From the NCBI RefSeq assembly GCF_030269925.1, contig NC_085121.1, positions 16,199,501 through 16,263,500 on the forward strand: DNA of 64,000 nt, written 5' to 3'. The notes beneath the pieces were generated by a model. The model had not been told where the DNA came from. It saw only the letters and a list, made by a program, of their open reading frames with translations, and did not search any database. The stretch is from Bombyx mori (taxonomy: Eukaryota > Arthropoda > Insecta > Lepidoptera > Bombycidae). A program made the position numbers and the translations under genes. The number at the start of each line of letters is the position of its first letter. Positions within the stretch are counted from its first letter, which is position 1. Of the stretch, positions 1 to 11,516 are shown in pieces.

Positions 1-55
1 CCCACTGCTGGACATAGGCCTTCCCCAATGCCTTCCACATAATGCGGTCCTTTAC
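1..55 (-). mobile_element. RTE-type LINE, 3' end fragment
   Basis: Read on the minus strand, this edge fragment encodes KDRIMWKALGKAYVQQW. The same kind of C-terminal tail (AEAYVQQWTS) ends the RTE-like element near 14.2 kb. Only the last codons are inside the window. Confidence 0.6.
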
Positions 56-178
56 ACGCAACCTTTTTTTTTCTTTCTTACTGCATTGACGGACGGAGAT
101 CTAAAAATAGTATCTTAAGAGATAACAGATTAACTAATTACTAAGATATCGTGTGAAATTTAAGATCCCATTATAATT

Positions 179-3100
179 CTAATTCGTTCTCCGTATGAAT
201 TCGTATTTGGATTTTGTATCTCGGAGACTGAAAGCGCTTCTTTCGAATCTCTCCGGTTTATACTCCTGGGGTTTTAAGGTATACTTGCGCAGTAGCCAGG
301 TAATACAGGCCTTCACTTGGAGACGTGAGAATCTGGCACCTGGAATAAAAAAACGCTGTCAGTCATGAGATATTTGCCGATTTTTACGTTTTAATTTGAT
401 AAAATAGGAAAGCGTTTAAATTTTGAAGTCGTCGTGGCCTAACAGATAAGACGTCCGGTGCGTTTGTGTTGAGTGCGATGCACCGGTGTTCGAATCTCAG
501 GCGGGTACCAATTTTTCTAATGAAATACGTACTCAACAAATTTTCACGATTGACTGCCACGGTGAAGGAATAACATCGTGTAATAAAAATGAAACCCGCA
601 AAATTATAATTTGCGTAATTACTGGTGGTAGGACCTCTTGTGAGTCCGCACGGGTAGGTACCACCGCCCTGCTTATATCTGCCGTGAAGCAGTGATGCGT
701 TTCGGTTTGAAGGGTGGGGCAGCCGTTGTAACTATACTTGAGACCTTCGAACTTATATCTCAAGGTGGGTGGCGCATTTACGTCGTGGATGTCTATGGGC
801 TCCAGTAACCACTTAACACCAGGTGGGCTGTGAGCTCGTCCACATATCTAAGTAATAAAAAAAAATATATATTTTGAATACCACAGATTACGGAATCACG
901 TTTATATCATTTTCCCTAACAATTATACACTGGCATGATAGTCAAATTCGATTTCTGCTTAAATGAAAGCTAATTTAGTTTATAAAAAGATAAATTATCT
1001 GTATAGTTTAAAAGTAAAAAATAAGAGTGCTTTATTATTCAATTACTTTCTTTTTTTTCCTTACCTATGCTGATAGCCTTGAGAGGCTATTTCAGCTTCG
1101 CCCTAACGTTTGTTGGTGAGCTCGCGGGGCTCAACCGGAGAGTTGCTAACACTGACGCTAGCAAGAGCAGTGCTTCGCAGAATCTACCACCGGATCGGAA
1201 ACGCGACCCACTGAGAAGATCTGACGAGAAACTCAGTGGGCTGTGTCTATGGGATAGTTCGCTCGTCGAGCCCTTTGTCGCAAGCGACGGGTTCGACGAG
1301 GACGGTGACCGGAATTCAATTAGACTTGAATTACATTAGTATTGAATTCTTTTCAACGATTTCGATACATATAGCACGTACTTTCTTGTTATTAAATCAT
1401 GGTAAGGTGGTTTTATTTTGGTATCGTGTATTTTCCATACTAATCCAACCGAATTTATCAGCTACGCTTCTGTTTAATTTACAGATAGATGTATCGCCTA
1501 TGCCTTGGACATTTTGTCCTCTACGAGAGTGGCGTCATTTATACTGTGTATATTTTAATTATGTAATGAGAATGACATCATAGCAATGATACTCAATGAC
1601 GACCATGACCGCTCTGACAAGAGTGATACAGCAAAAGGAAATAATTTAATTATCTGCGTCTGATATTCCATTAATATCTAAATTGACACAGAAGAACTGT
1701 TTGCTGAGGCACTTTAACGTATACTAGTGGTCGTTCAGTAGTCGAAATTCGACTATAATTCATGTAAATAATAAGTTTGAACATTATTAAGGGTCTACTG
1801 TCAAAGACTACGAGTATCATAGACCTCTATATTAACAAATTTCGCCAAGGCTATTTAATTATTTATTTATTTTATCTATTTATTTATATTTATTATAGAT
1901 TAATAATGTTGAAGACAAACAATAACAATCTATTCTGAATTTGTTTGAATTTTTAGACTATAACAATGAACAAAAGAGTATACTTATATCGATAGAGACA
2001 GTTGGTTGACGAAATCGGACGGAGTCACGATCCTCAGCAGTGAGGAACCCATCGAAGAGAGAGAGAGAGATACTTATATATGCGTGTGTGTGTGTCAAAT
2101 ACATGGTAGTGTGTGTAATGTTTTTTTTTATAGATTTAATGTATTTTCTATGTATATTTTTTTCACGTGTGGAAAATTTCATACTCCTCCATCCACGCAA
2201 ATTTTCGTAAATAAAGGTACAAAGTTTTATTCACGTATTAATATGAAAAAAAAAAATAAAAAAAAATTAAACGTATTTTGTTTTTAGAATCGAATATATG
2301 TATTTTAGAACTCACCAATGCAAATCCGGTTTCCCTCACCGAACGCCAAGTAACTGAACTTGTTTCTTTCTTTAATTTTTTCTGGAGTGAACCGTTCCGG
2401 ATCGAAAACATCTGGATTGGGATAGAATCTCTCGTCTCTGTGTATCGCTAAAATTGGAACAACTGTTACCGTGTCCTTGCTTATCCTAAGATTGTTGCTG
2501 GGAAGAATTGCGTCTTTGGTACAGAGTCTTTGTATGAAGCCGATCGGTGGATATTTCCTCATAGCCTCACTGATCACCATGTCCATGTACGTCAGTCGAT
2601 CTATGTCCTCGAAAGTCAATACTTCTGTCCCCTTTGGAAGGACAGTATCGATTTCAGCGTGAAGCTTGTTCAATACATGAGGGTTGGCAGATAGTTCTAG
2701 AAGAATGAAATGAATTGCGTTCGCGGTTGTGTCGGCTCCGGCGACGTAGAAGAAGAACGATTGGGCTGCTATCACTTCATCAGTTGGTTCCATTTCGAAG
2801 CCCGTCACGACGTCTCTCAGACGGCCACTGCTCTGCATATCCAGGTAGACGTCAACTATGTCTAACCTCTTATCTAACTTACGGCGATTCTTCAATACCT
2901 TTTTAACGGCACCGATGAAAACGTCTTCGTATTCACCAAAGAAAGTCATATTAAGCCACTTGAAGAGTCTCGGGAATGTGCTGCCAATGAAAAATACGAT
3001 GTTTGCTTTGAGCGAGGGCTTGAGTGCATTGCCCGCTACGTGTGATAGAGGTAAGTCTATAAGGCTCTCTCCCTTCTCGTCGAGTCCAAACACTGCGACC

Positions 3101-3621
3101 CCAATTGATGCGGTAGTGTATTTGAGTACTGCATCGAAAGGTTCTTTTATTGCACGTTCGTCAGTAGCGATATAGTCGGTGAAGTCGCGGGCGGTCTTCT
3201 CAATGGCTTCATACATGGCCTTGAGCCGAAGGCTACTGAAGGCAGGGGACAGCTTCTGTCTGAGGATCTTCCAACGAGGCAGATCGTCTAAGAAAAGCAT
3301 GTTTCCTCCGAGCACGTCGGCATCGTTCACAGCGAAGCCGCGCCGATAAAAGCTCTGGAAGTTGCTTGCCAACACGGCCTGGACGTCCTGGAGATCTCTG
3401 AGGACCAGCGCCGGACTGGCCCCCAGATGGAAACCGATTTGATTTTCATTGTATTTGTCGTAGATTTGTTTGTAATATTCGGGCAGGGAACAATTACCGA
3501 AAGTAAATTTCAACACAGTACCATTCACTTCGCGTACATTCCTCTTCTTCCAATAATTACTCGATTGCCAATATAATATGAGAATGGCCACAAGAGAAAC
3601 TATAACAAGTACTGGTAGCAT
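179..3621 (-). CDS. cytochrome P450 (CYP3-clan/CYP6-like), gene 1, two exons
   Basis: Haem-thiolate monooxygenase, probably on the ER membrane; the substrate cannot be told. Exon 1 is 2316-3621 and exon 2 is 179-339, giving about 488 residues, normal for the family. Residues 1-20 form a hydrophobic anchor. Visible motifs are the helix-C WKILR at 117-121, the I-helix AGADTT at 294-299, ExxR as EAMR at 352-355, PERF at 408-411 and the haem loop FGEGNRICIG at 427-436 with ligand Cys434. Exon 1 ends TGC ATT G followed by the donor GTGAGT (2315-2310). An acceptor TTCCAG ends at 340, and exon 2 completes the glycine codon and continues ARFSRLQVKACITWLLRK to a TAG at 179-181. The intron is phase 1 and 1976 nt. 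The start is the first ATG and is followed directly by the anchor. A paralogue with the same structure lies at 36345-39716. Pairing of the exons is inferred from phase, spacing and the matching structure of the paralogue. Confidence 0.9.
428..868 (+). mobile_element. composite tRNA-head/Bm1-body SINE, in the P450-1 intron
   Basis: It begins GTCGTCGTGGCCTAACAGAT, a box-A-like segment, has a box-B-like GTGTTCGAATC at about 488-498, then a linker. From 621 it continues as a Bm1-type SINE body (TGGTGGTAGGACCTCTTG) and ends in an A-rich tail. Related composites start at 16619, 37590 and 46898. Confidence 0.8.
1065..1313 (-). mobile_element. LINE 3'-UTR fragment
   Basis: On the minus strand it matches the 3' untranslated part of the Jockey-type LINE at 48325-49424, including the block around CTGAGTTTCTCG followed by GATCTTCTCAG. 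There is no coding sequence. Other minus-strand pieces of the same tail lie near 20.0, 37.5 and 55.1 kb. Confidence 0.6.
1314..2304. other. intronic AT-rich DNA with GA/GT microsatellite
   Basis: Inside the P450-1 intron. A short GA run followed by a GT run lies near 2058-2095. I see no convincing coding sequence; short ORFs here lack family signatures. Confidence 0.5.
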
Positions 3622-3680
3622 TATTGATCAAGCTTCGTTCATCACTAGTCTACTAATGTTTGTTGTCGCTGTGCGTCCGG

Positions 3681-3690
3681 TATATATATT
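3681..3690 (-). promoter_or_regulatory. TATA-like element of P450 gene 1
   Basis: The minus strand reads AATATATATA about 60-70 nt upstream of the ATG at 3621, followed by CCGGACGCACAG, a plausible start region. The position fits a core promoter; no experimental support. Confidence 0.45.
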
Positions 3691-3970
3691 AAGTAAATGT
3701 TGTTAGTTCTCAATTTGTGTATGCGATATAGATAAGAGACATTTGAGTTCATAATTTTTTTATTATATTGAAGAAAATAGATATTATTATGTATATAAAC
3801 AGAAAGTTAACATTCTCACTGGCAATGATTACATTTTTTTTTTTAATTAAGTAGTAAATTAAGTTCTGTTTAAAATCAATTTAATAAAAATAGACAAACT
3901 CTGGATTTTAAGTTACTTCTATTAAACGTATCTCCATTTTTCATTTTATTAACATTATTTTTATTTACTA

Positions 3971-4331
3971 CTAGCGACCCGCCCTCGCTTCGCTTCGGAT
4001 ACATTAAATTTTTATTATTGATAGCTGAGTCCCGCGATGCTACCCGCGGTTATTGTCGTACCGCGGGTGACGCCGCGGGGCGAAGATAGTCTAAAAAAAG
4101 TAGCCTAAATTACTTCTTATATCATCAGCTACCTGTCAGTGAAAGTCCCGTCAAAATCGGTCCAGCCGCTCCAGAGATTAACCGGGATAAACAAACAGAC
4201 AGACAGACAGACAAAAATTATAAAAAATGTTATTTTGGTGTATGTACCATATATATATTCATATGCATGTAGTAAAAAACGGTTATTTCAATATTACAAA
4301 CAGACACTCTAATTTTATTTTTATGTATAGA
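3971..4331 (-). mobile_element. non-autonomous Helitron
   Basis: On the minus strand it starts TCTATACATAAAAATAAAAT after a flanking A and ends GGGCGGGTCGCTAG before a flanking T, matching the Helitron rules of a 5' TC, a 3' CTRR and A/T insertion. A (CAGA)n run lies inside. There is no coding capacity. Confidence 0.75.
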
Positions 4332-4535
4332 TGAGAATATTAACGAGTCAACCAAGGGTGGTGTCTACCCCAGAGATTATGTGCGGTACAGTACAATACA
4401 TGCATTTAATCCCCAATATTATTGATAGATTTGTGAAGGAGCTCATTTATTTATTTATTTATTGGTGTTAAGTAGACACCAGAGCTCACACATACGTGCA
4501 ACAGTATTTTTATTTATTTACTAAGGTATTACTGG

Positions 4536-4603
4536 TGGCCCGGAGGCCTCTTCAGTTTCACCAGGACAGGTGGGCGAGCAAAGGCTCAGCCAGGTAACAG
4601 CAC
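4536..4603 (-). mobile_element. LINE 3'-tail fragment
   Basis: On the minus strand it reads CTGGCTGAGCCTTTGCTCGC followed by CCACCTGTCCTGGTGAAACT, the same as the 3' tail of the LINE at 48325-49424 just before its poly(A). Confidence 0.6.
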
Positions 4604-4642
4604 TATAACTGGTATTTTAATATATTAGTATATAGTACTTTA

Positions 4643-4892
4643 ACTGGTGGTAGGACCTCTTGTGAGTCCGCGCGGGTAGGTACCACCACCCTGCCTATTT
4701 CTGCCGTGAAGCAGTAATGCGTTTCGGTTTGAAGGGTAGGGCAGCCGTTGTAACTATATTGAGATCATAGTACTTATACCTCAAGGTGGGTGGCGCATTT
4801 ACGTTGTAGATGTCTATGGGCTTCAGTAACCACTTAACACCAGGTGTGCTGTGAGCTCGTACACCCAGCTAAGCAATAAAAAAAATAAAAAA
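4643..4892 (+). mobile_element. Bm1-type SINE
   Basis: Near full-length copy running from TGGTGGTAGGACCTCTTGTG through TTTCGGTTTGAAGGGTAGGG to GCTGTGAGCTCGTACACC and an A-rich tail. Confidence 0.85.
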
Positions 4893-4968
4893 ACTATATA
4901 TGCCCGCACGAGGATAAGCAACGAGCTATTCATAGTATGTGTACTAAGCACCTATGCGTTTATATAAC

Positions 4969-5152
4969 TGTTCGACTTTCCGAGGGATGATTATGAAAAT
5001 AAACTTGGATTAGAAAAACTTGTATATTCAATAAAAAATCAATAAATCTACGGATCCAATGTCACTTATGACAAGGGTATCATGACAACGGATTTGCGTA
5101 TTACAGCGCTCTCTAGTGACGGTTTTAGGAGTTGGAAAAAACAGGGTGAACA
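4969..5152 (-). repeat. LTR of the deleted BEL/Pao element (3' LTR in element sense)
   Basis: 184 bp, with terminal TGTTC/GAACA inverted ends, and matching the copy at 8552-8735 base for base by eye. Confidence 0.9.
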
Positions 5153-5515
5153 TTCCGCACACCATGAACTACAAAAGTTCATAGCCAACAATGAGGCCAT
5201 CAAATTTTACATGTACAATTAACATCTCCATGAAACCGTAACATCTTAACCTAATAGTAATCAATAAAGAACTGCTCAACATGAACTAAATATAAATTAA
5301 CACATTAAAGAAACCATAATAACGACAAAGTTCAGTCAAGGGTTGCTTTTAAACAGTTCGTACTTACTTACAACTAAACAATAACAAAATACTTAATAGC
5401 TGATGCATTCAAAGATACATTTAAGTTACATACATTGCATGAAATATCTACTACAGTTATTCAGGTAAGTAATGTTAAAAAGCGATAGGCAAAATGCAAA
5501 GTTTGGAGACTGGTC

Positions 5516-5743
5516 TTACAATTTTAGATTTCTTACATTTGATAGTACCCTTGTGACATTATCTGGATCAGTGTGCTTCTCTTCTATCAAACCGAATAAC
5601 CATTTTGAAGGAGGGAGGCCATCTTCCTTAACAAGAACAACGTCACCTAAATGGGGTTCTGGTGTAGTTTTAGTCCACTTATATCTCTGATTTAGAGTCG
5701 TGAGGTACTCGGCAGACCACTTACGCCAGAACTGCTGAGTCAT
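5516..5743 (-). pseudogene. BEL/Pao pol C-terminal fragment (DUF5641-like)
   Basis: About 75 residues with QFWRKWSAEYLTTLNQR and VVLVKEDGLPPSKWLFGLI, the signature of the domain after integrase in BEL/Pao polyproteins. It lacks the final residues seen in the intact element and has no integrase core in front of it. Confidence 0.8.
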
Positions 5744-6375
5744 TTTTTGTATTATTTATTTGCTCAATATCTTTAGAAAACGCCTGAGTCTGACAAACCT
5801 TAATTCCTATCTTTAATGCATGATCTCATTCGGAAGCCATCAAGTAAGAAGGATATCGCTTTGACCTTAATTTATTAATAAATGGAATGCAAAACGCGAC
5901 CACTCTAACCATTTTTTATAAAAATAAATACTTCGTCCATGTCTGGAGATCTGAACTACTTCGGAAATAGTTAGGTGATGAGACTTCAACGGCTTGGCTT
6001 CTAAATCAGTCGATATGTTTACCGTTGGCGATACATACGTGGATTCTCTTAAAAACGTAGGGCCATGGAACCAGAGTTCACAGTGGATAAATTATTGTGG
6101 AGCCAGCCCCCGGGATGCACAATCGGCTGGATTCTGGCATGACTCCACAAGCGACCATTGGTCGTTGTTTAAAAACTGTCAGGATTTCAGTCACTCGATT
6201 TGCGAAGAAGGTCTTCCATCGATTTGGCTGTCCCTTCAGCCAAACCAGAGCGATGGTGGGTTCAGTCCTTTGCCACTTGTTGCAAACTCTTAACTGCTAG
6301 ATATGGGGCCGACGAAACACCAAAGGTAACTCTTAACAGCCTGCAGTCCTTGACTTCTTCACTAGGATTCTCTCT

Positions 6376-6672
6376 TCACAGTACTCGCTGGAAGTCAGTA
6401 TGCTCTGGTACGCCCTTGACCATTCGATACATCTTAGCTATGTCCGCTGCGAAACATATAGGATAAGTACGCCATTTCATAATTATATGTCGTAACTCTG
6501 GTTGAAGCCTTGGACCTACCAATAAATCATTGTTCAATGACTTGCCGCTGGTACCCTTACACGAAGCGTCGAAAACAACGCCGACCTTCGTTGTACTTTT
6601 GTCCTCGCGAACAACCAACTGCATGATGAGGTAGATAAACGCATCCTGGCTTAGCAGCTTCTTGTTTGTCAT
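6376..6672 (-). pseudogene. BEL/Pao reverse transcriptase fragment
   Basis: Contains LVVREDKSTTKVGVVFDAS and LLVGPRLQPELRHIIMKWR, the N-terminal RT blocks of BEL/Pao, and ends before the catalytic aspartate pair. The sequence between 5744 and 6375 is too decayed to read as a domain. Confidence 0.8.
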
Positions 6673-6985
6673 TAATTACTTCTATATAATTCATAGCCAG
6701 GTGGCTACATTTATTACCTTGGATTATTCTTGCTTCAAGAATGGATTATTTTCAAGTTTCTTCTTGAGCAAGTGGATTGTTGTCGCGAAAAGGAAGACCT
6801 ACAACATAACGACCCAAACTGTCCCTAGTTGTAGTGGATTCAAAGTATCTTTCACAGGATTCTTCTTCCTTGGATAAAAGTGGATGATGCTAGTCAGTTT
6901 CAATCTCCCAGAACTGACGCAGCAAATCATTGATTGAGTTGTCATGGGTATGTGCGCTAATAATGCAAGGAGTATCCCCACTAAC

Positions 6986-8200
6986 CTAAACTCGTCCCGA
7001 CAGAATCCATCCCAGCTGTGTATTTTGAGCTGTCAAGGTTCCAGGTGGATTTCTCAATATGCCTTCTGACAAAACCTGACCATACACATCAGCGCCTAGT
7101 AGAAGATCTATATTGCTTGGTGTACCATATCCTGGATCAGCCATCTGCAATTGCAACAATAGCGGCCAATCCTGAAATTGAATTTGCTGTGAAGGAAGAG
7201 TGGATGTTAGGCAGTTTAAAACATAGGCTTGAACGGGATAGCTAAAAGAGTTATATGTGGACTGTACTTTAAATTGAACCATATGTTTTACTGAAATACT
7301 AGATTTGTCTCCTCCTAAACCAGATACGGTACTTCTAACTGGCAACCTTCGAAGCTGCAAAAGTTGAACTGCGTGTTCACTAATAAACGAGGCTTGAGAG
7401 CCCTGATCCAATAATGCCCTAAGTGTGTGATACATACCCTTGTTGGATACATTAACTAATGCGGTAGCTAACATTACTTGACTACTTGATCTCATTTCAC
7501 TGTTAGAAAAATGTCTGACAACACGCTCCACGTGATCCGCCGCCTGCGGTTCTTGTGCTGGCTCCCGCTGTTGATTAGTGGGCTGACTAGGGCCCGCCAG
7601 GGCCGGATTGTGAGTGCCGCCTTCCTGGTGCAGCAGCGAGTGATGACAATGGCCACAGCACCGACAAGCCGTGCGTCGTTTGCACTGTGTTACCGAATGG
7701 TTAGCTCTGAAGCAATTGAAACACAGTTTTCTCTTCTGGATGAAGTCCCGGCGATTTCCGATGGCTTCTTGTACAAATTTCTTGCATTGATAAAGCAAGT
7801 GATGTCCCGAACAGAATGGGCAGGATACAGACGTCGTCACGCTGAACACCTTCGGTTTATCCGCTGCATCTTTGCCTCTAAACTCTCTTCTTTGGTTTGG
7901 TTCTAAAAACTCGAGTGCTCGATATCTTGATTCCAGGAATGATTGGAACTCGCTTAGTGTAGGCAATCGATCAGCCTGTTCGCTTAGTTTTTGTTCCCAT
8001 TGTTTCTGGGATTCATTATCCAATTTTATTGTGATGGGATATATAATCAAGATGTCCCATGTCGATACAGGTATACCAAGGTTAGATAAAGCGTGCAAGC
8101 AATCATTTGTCGTATCGAGTATTTGTTTAACACCGTTGGATGACTCTGAAGATAAAGCCCTTTGGCCCACCAGCCTGGCCAGAATGCTGTTCGCGATGTA
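6986..8200 (-). pseudogene. BEL/Pao gag-protease ORF, broken
   Basis: Gag-like N-terminal part (WEQKLSEQADRLPTLSEFQ), then zinc knuckles (CPFCSGHHLLYQC and CFNCFRANHSVTQC plus a third) and an aspartic protease with ALLDQGSQASFI, where DQG replaces the usual DSG/DTG. Near the end it has IDLLLGADVYGQVL, typical of BEL proteases, and it stops at SGRV before RT. No ATG opens the frame; the gag N-terminus is missing. This could have acted as a gag donor only before decay. Confidence 0.8.
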
Positions 8201-8551
8201 ACGTTTGTTATTGTACCTTTTGTTTAATAGCTATAATCGTTATTTTCGCATCCCAATATAACATTCTGGTGATTTTCTTCAAACTAACCAGTGTTGTTCC
8301 AATAATTGCAATCTCGTTTCGATATATTCCTTTGTTATTCTAGACGCAGGTGACCTTTTGAAATTAATCTTTGCCTTAAATATCTTATTTTGAATATCGG
8401 TTTTTTAATATAACTGTCCGGGCCCATTCTTCACATTCACTAGTACTTAGCAACGAAATAGTTTTGTGTTAATTACGGTTTGTAACATTCTTTTGCACTT
8501 AAAATTGTTGTTTATCATTAGTTGTTTTCTAATCCGGCTCGTATTGGACCA

Positions 8552-8735
8552 TGTTCGACTTTCCGAGGGATGATTATGAAAATAAACTTGGATTAGAAAA
8601 ACTTGTATATTCAATAAAAAATCAATAAATCTACGGATCCAATGTCACTTATGACAAGGGTATCATGACAACGGATTTGCGTATTACAGCGCTCTCTAGT
8701 GACGGTTTTAGGAGTTGGAAAAAACAGGGTGAACA
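8552..8735 (-). repeat. LTR of the deleted BEL/Pao element (5' LTR in element sense)
   Basis: Partner of 4969-5152. In element orientation it lies upstream of gag. The target duplication ATAAC follows immediately. Confidence 0.9.
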
Positions 8736-8745
8736 ATAACATTAA

Positions 8746-8990
8746 TCTATATATATAAAAATGAATTGCTGTTCGTTAGTCTCGCTAAAACTCGAGAACG
8801 ACTGGATCGATTTGGCTAATTTTGGTCTTGAATTATTCATGGAAGTCCAGGGAAGGTTTAAAAGGTGAGAAAATATAAAAAAGCTCGGAATTATATAAAA
8901 ACAACCAATTTTGTTTTTCCTTTGATGTGTCCCCTTGATGTGTCTTTTATTTATCGATTGAAGCACTACGAAGTCTGTCGGGTCAGCTAG
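8746..8990 (+). mobile_element. non-autonomous Helitron
   Basis: Starts TCTATATATATAAAAATG after A, ends CGGGTCAGCTAG before T, 245 bp. It is a close relative of 47046-47314, including ATTGCTGTTCGTTAGTCTCG near the 5' end. No coding capacity. Confidence 0.85.
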
Positions 8991-9089
8991 TATGCAATAA
9001 AAATAATGATTTGAAATCAAAACAATCATTTCGTAACATAAATCGATGATAGTACAGACTCACAGGATGCCCTTTTAGCAGTAGTTATG

Positions 9090-11160
9090 CGTTTTTTGTC
9101 CGTTTTATGGAACGAAGACGATCCTTCGACGTGGAAGACAAAGCAAATTGGTGGTGTAACGCTGGGGAATCCATTTACGGATACCCTGTCGAGGGGGGTA
9201 ACTAACCGGGTTATGTCGGACTCCGGCGCCTCCTGAGAGGAAGAAGGGGAGAAGAGAAGGGCCGAGGTCCTTCACCTCCCCCAATTTCTCACAGGAGACT
9301 ACGCCTTGAAAAAGGCGCGCGAAGCACTTGCCCCGCAGAACGACTACCGACTAAACCCCATCGAGCTCCACCACACCGACTACACGAAACTTACGGTACC
9401 GCGATGCGCGCAGAAAGTCTCGCCTTAGGCGGTACCCGTACTAATGTTAAGACGGGATTTCATCCCCGGGAAAATCCCGTAGAACCTCGTCTCGGGCGAC
9501 ACACCGTGAGCGGCGCACAGGAGCCACCTTGCACCGCTTCACCACCGGACCAACAGTCGAGTGCCGGGCGCCCCCGCACCCGGCACTCGATAGTCCCTAC
9601 GAGGGCTGAGCGGCGGCCTCTCGCACGCGCCGTCCACCCCGCCTTCTGCGCTGAGGAGCCGAAGAGGGATCCCATTCCCTTTCGCGCTCCTCAGCCTCAC
9701 GAAGCGCCATGACCAAGTCACAGAACCCAGCCATGGCCTCCCACGAACTCCGGTCCTCTACCATACGGGCGACGATAGCCCTCAAAGAGAGGTCCTACCC
9801 CAACACCGCGACGAGGTTTCGCCGCGGGTGCTCCCACCGTGGGCACGCTTCTAGCGCGTGCTGAGCGTCATCGTTCGGGTGCCCGCACTGGTAGCAGCCC
9901 GGATGTGGCTCCCTTCTGCAGACTCTCCACAGATACCTCCCGAAGCATCCATGCCCCGAAAGGACCTGGGTGAGGCTAAAGGAGAGCTCACCATGTCGCC
10001 GGTCCGACCATGCCTCCAGCACAGGCACCAGTGCCTCGAGCGTGCGCTGACGAGTGGTCGAAGTTCGGCCGAGCTCCTCCAGCAAGCGCTCTCTCCATTT
10101 GGCATACGCCAGACCACGCGCAGCACGCCTCCATCGATCGACAACCGACGGGCCGGGTGTCTGTTCCCGAGTCGAGGACTGTCTTCTCCGTCCGTATGTC
10201 GCGGCCAAGATTTCGGCCTCGAGGTCCCACGGTAAGGATCCGACGAGGGCACAGGCCACATCCTGAGAGATGGTACGGTACCCCCTGATGACCCTCACCG
10301 CGAGTGCCCGCTGAGCTCTGAGCAGCAGAGCCGCGTTTCGCGCGGTAAGTGCGGGCGACCACACGGGAGCACCGTACAGGGCCATACTGCGCACCACCCC
10401 CAGGTACAGTCGTCGGATACCGGCGCTGCATCCAACGGTGTTGGGAAGAAGACGGGTCAGCGCACCCGCCGTCCCCATCAGCCTTGGAACCAGCATTTTG
10501 AAATGGTGGTCGAATCTCCATTTGCTGTCCAACACAAGGCCCAAATACTTGAGCTTCGGCTGGACAGCAATGGTGACACCCCCGACTACGAGATTCGAGC
10601 CTTGAGGCGGCCCCTCCCGAGCCGAGTGGAAGCACACTGCTTCGGATTTATGAAGGGCCACCTCGAGGCCGAGTCTCTTTATTCGACTCACCACAGTCGC
10701 TACACCTGCTACAGCCAGGATGGCTGCTGACCGGTAGTCGTCTCCGCGGGCCGTCACCAGCGTGTCGTCAGCGTAGCAAACCACTTCGACGCCACGCAGG
10801 TTAGCCCCACGGAGGACCCAGTTGAAGCCTATATCCCACAGGAGCGGACCCAGTACCGACCCCTGTGGAACCCCCCGCGACACTGTTTTCCGTCCCCACC
10901 CACTCCGCTCGGGGAAGACTACAGCCCGCCCTGAGAGATAATCTTCGATCAGATTGCGGAAACCGGTGGGCACGCGGTGAAATCGTAATGACTCCATGAT
11001 CGTACTCCAGGGGATCGTGTTGAAGGCGTTGGCTATATCGATTGACACAGCCAATAGCACGCCCCCCCCAGAGCACGCCTGGTCGGTGAGGTCACGGACG
11101 CGCAAGACCGCGTCCACGGTCGACCGACCTCTCCGGTGGTGGTGGTACCCTGCGTTGAAG
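9090..11160 (-). mobile_element. R1-clade-like LINE, 5'-truncated
   Basis: GC-rich compared with its surroundings. It carries the second half of an R1-like ORF2 and a long 3' region reaching roughly to 9090; the exact 3' end and any poly(A) are unclear. The 5' cut falls in RT, within the block before STVDAVLRV. No 28S rDNA flank is visible, so it is not at the classic R1 target. Confidence 0.75.
9597..11117 (-). pseudogene. R1-like ORF2: RT and C-terminal region, one internal stop
   Basis: RT blocks visible: LLAVSIDIANAFNTIPW, RGVPQGSVLGPLLW and the catalytic CYADDTLV; then a thumb region and a C-terminal CCHC-like finger CYQCGHPNDDAQHALEAC. A TAG at 9795-9797 interrupts the frame after NLVAVLG, and the same frame then continues (ARMVEDRSSWEAMAGFCDLV) to about 9597. 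The first codon of the open stretch is not a true start: the RT reading continues upstream to about 11160 before truncation. Inactive copy. Confidence 0.8.
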
Positions 11161-11273
11161 ATTTAAGATTTTTCACAAACGCATCGTTTGGTATCTCGTC
11201 CGCAGGGCCACGGGTCTCGAAATATTTCCTACGGGTATAGTGTAATAATAATTAAAAATAAAACAAAACTTTG

Positions 11274-11374
11274 TAGGCAGCAGCTTAGCTCTGGTTCTGG
11301 AATTTTTGACGTTCCTGAGAGACGGTAACCACTCACCATCGTATGGCCCGAGAGCTTTTTTGTACAATAAAAAC
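11274..11374 (+). mobile_element. diverged LINE 3'-end fragment
   Basis: Resembles the GGCAGCGGCTTGGCTCTG and GGTAACCACTCACCATC tail found at 21524, 36862 and (reverse) 58509, but with deletions. Confidence 0.4.
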
Positions 11375-11516
11375 GACCAATCCACTGAATAGATTATTCT
11401 CCTTTATTCATAAACCCATTTTTGTTTTGTTCAGTAATCGCTGGAAAGCATTAGTGTTATCATTAAAAAAAAAATGTACTTAGAAAAATTAAGAGAGAGA
11501 AAGCGATACTTATTTA

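Larger units (their letters stand above)
4969..8735 (-). mobile_element. internally deleted BEL/Pao LTR retrotransposon
   Basis: Two 184-bp LTRs (4969-5152 and 8552-8735) begin TGTTCGAC and end GTGAACA, appear identical by eye, and are flanked by the 5-bp duplication ATAAC (4964-4968 and 8736-8740). The interior reads on the minus strand: a gag/protease ORF, a piece of reverse transcriptase, badly decayed sequence, and the BEL C-terminal domain. At 3.8 kb it is well short of the 6.35-kb relative at 21731, and most of RT, RNase H and integrase is missing. Matching LTRs beside a broken interior suggest recent movement using proteins from another copy. Confidence 0.88.

Noticed and set aside
428..500. 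A functional tRNA gene
   Set aside because: Box-A and box-B-like motifs are present, but the segment recurs as the head of a SINE and the cloverleaf is degenerate.
7511..7906. Plus-strand ORF of 131 codons over the deleted BEL/Pao gag
   Set aside because: Shadow of the minus-strand gag-protease frame, which has zinc knuckles and a protease motif.
9858..10635. Several long ORFs on both strands over the R1-like LINE
   Set aside because: GC-rich sequence gives spurious open frames; only the minus frame carries RT motifs.
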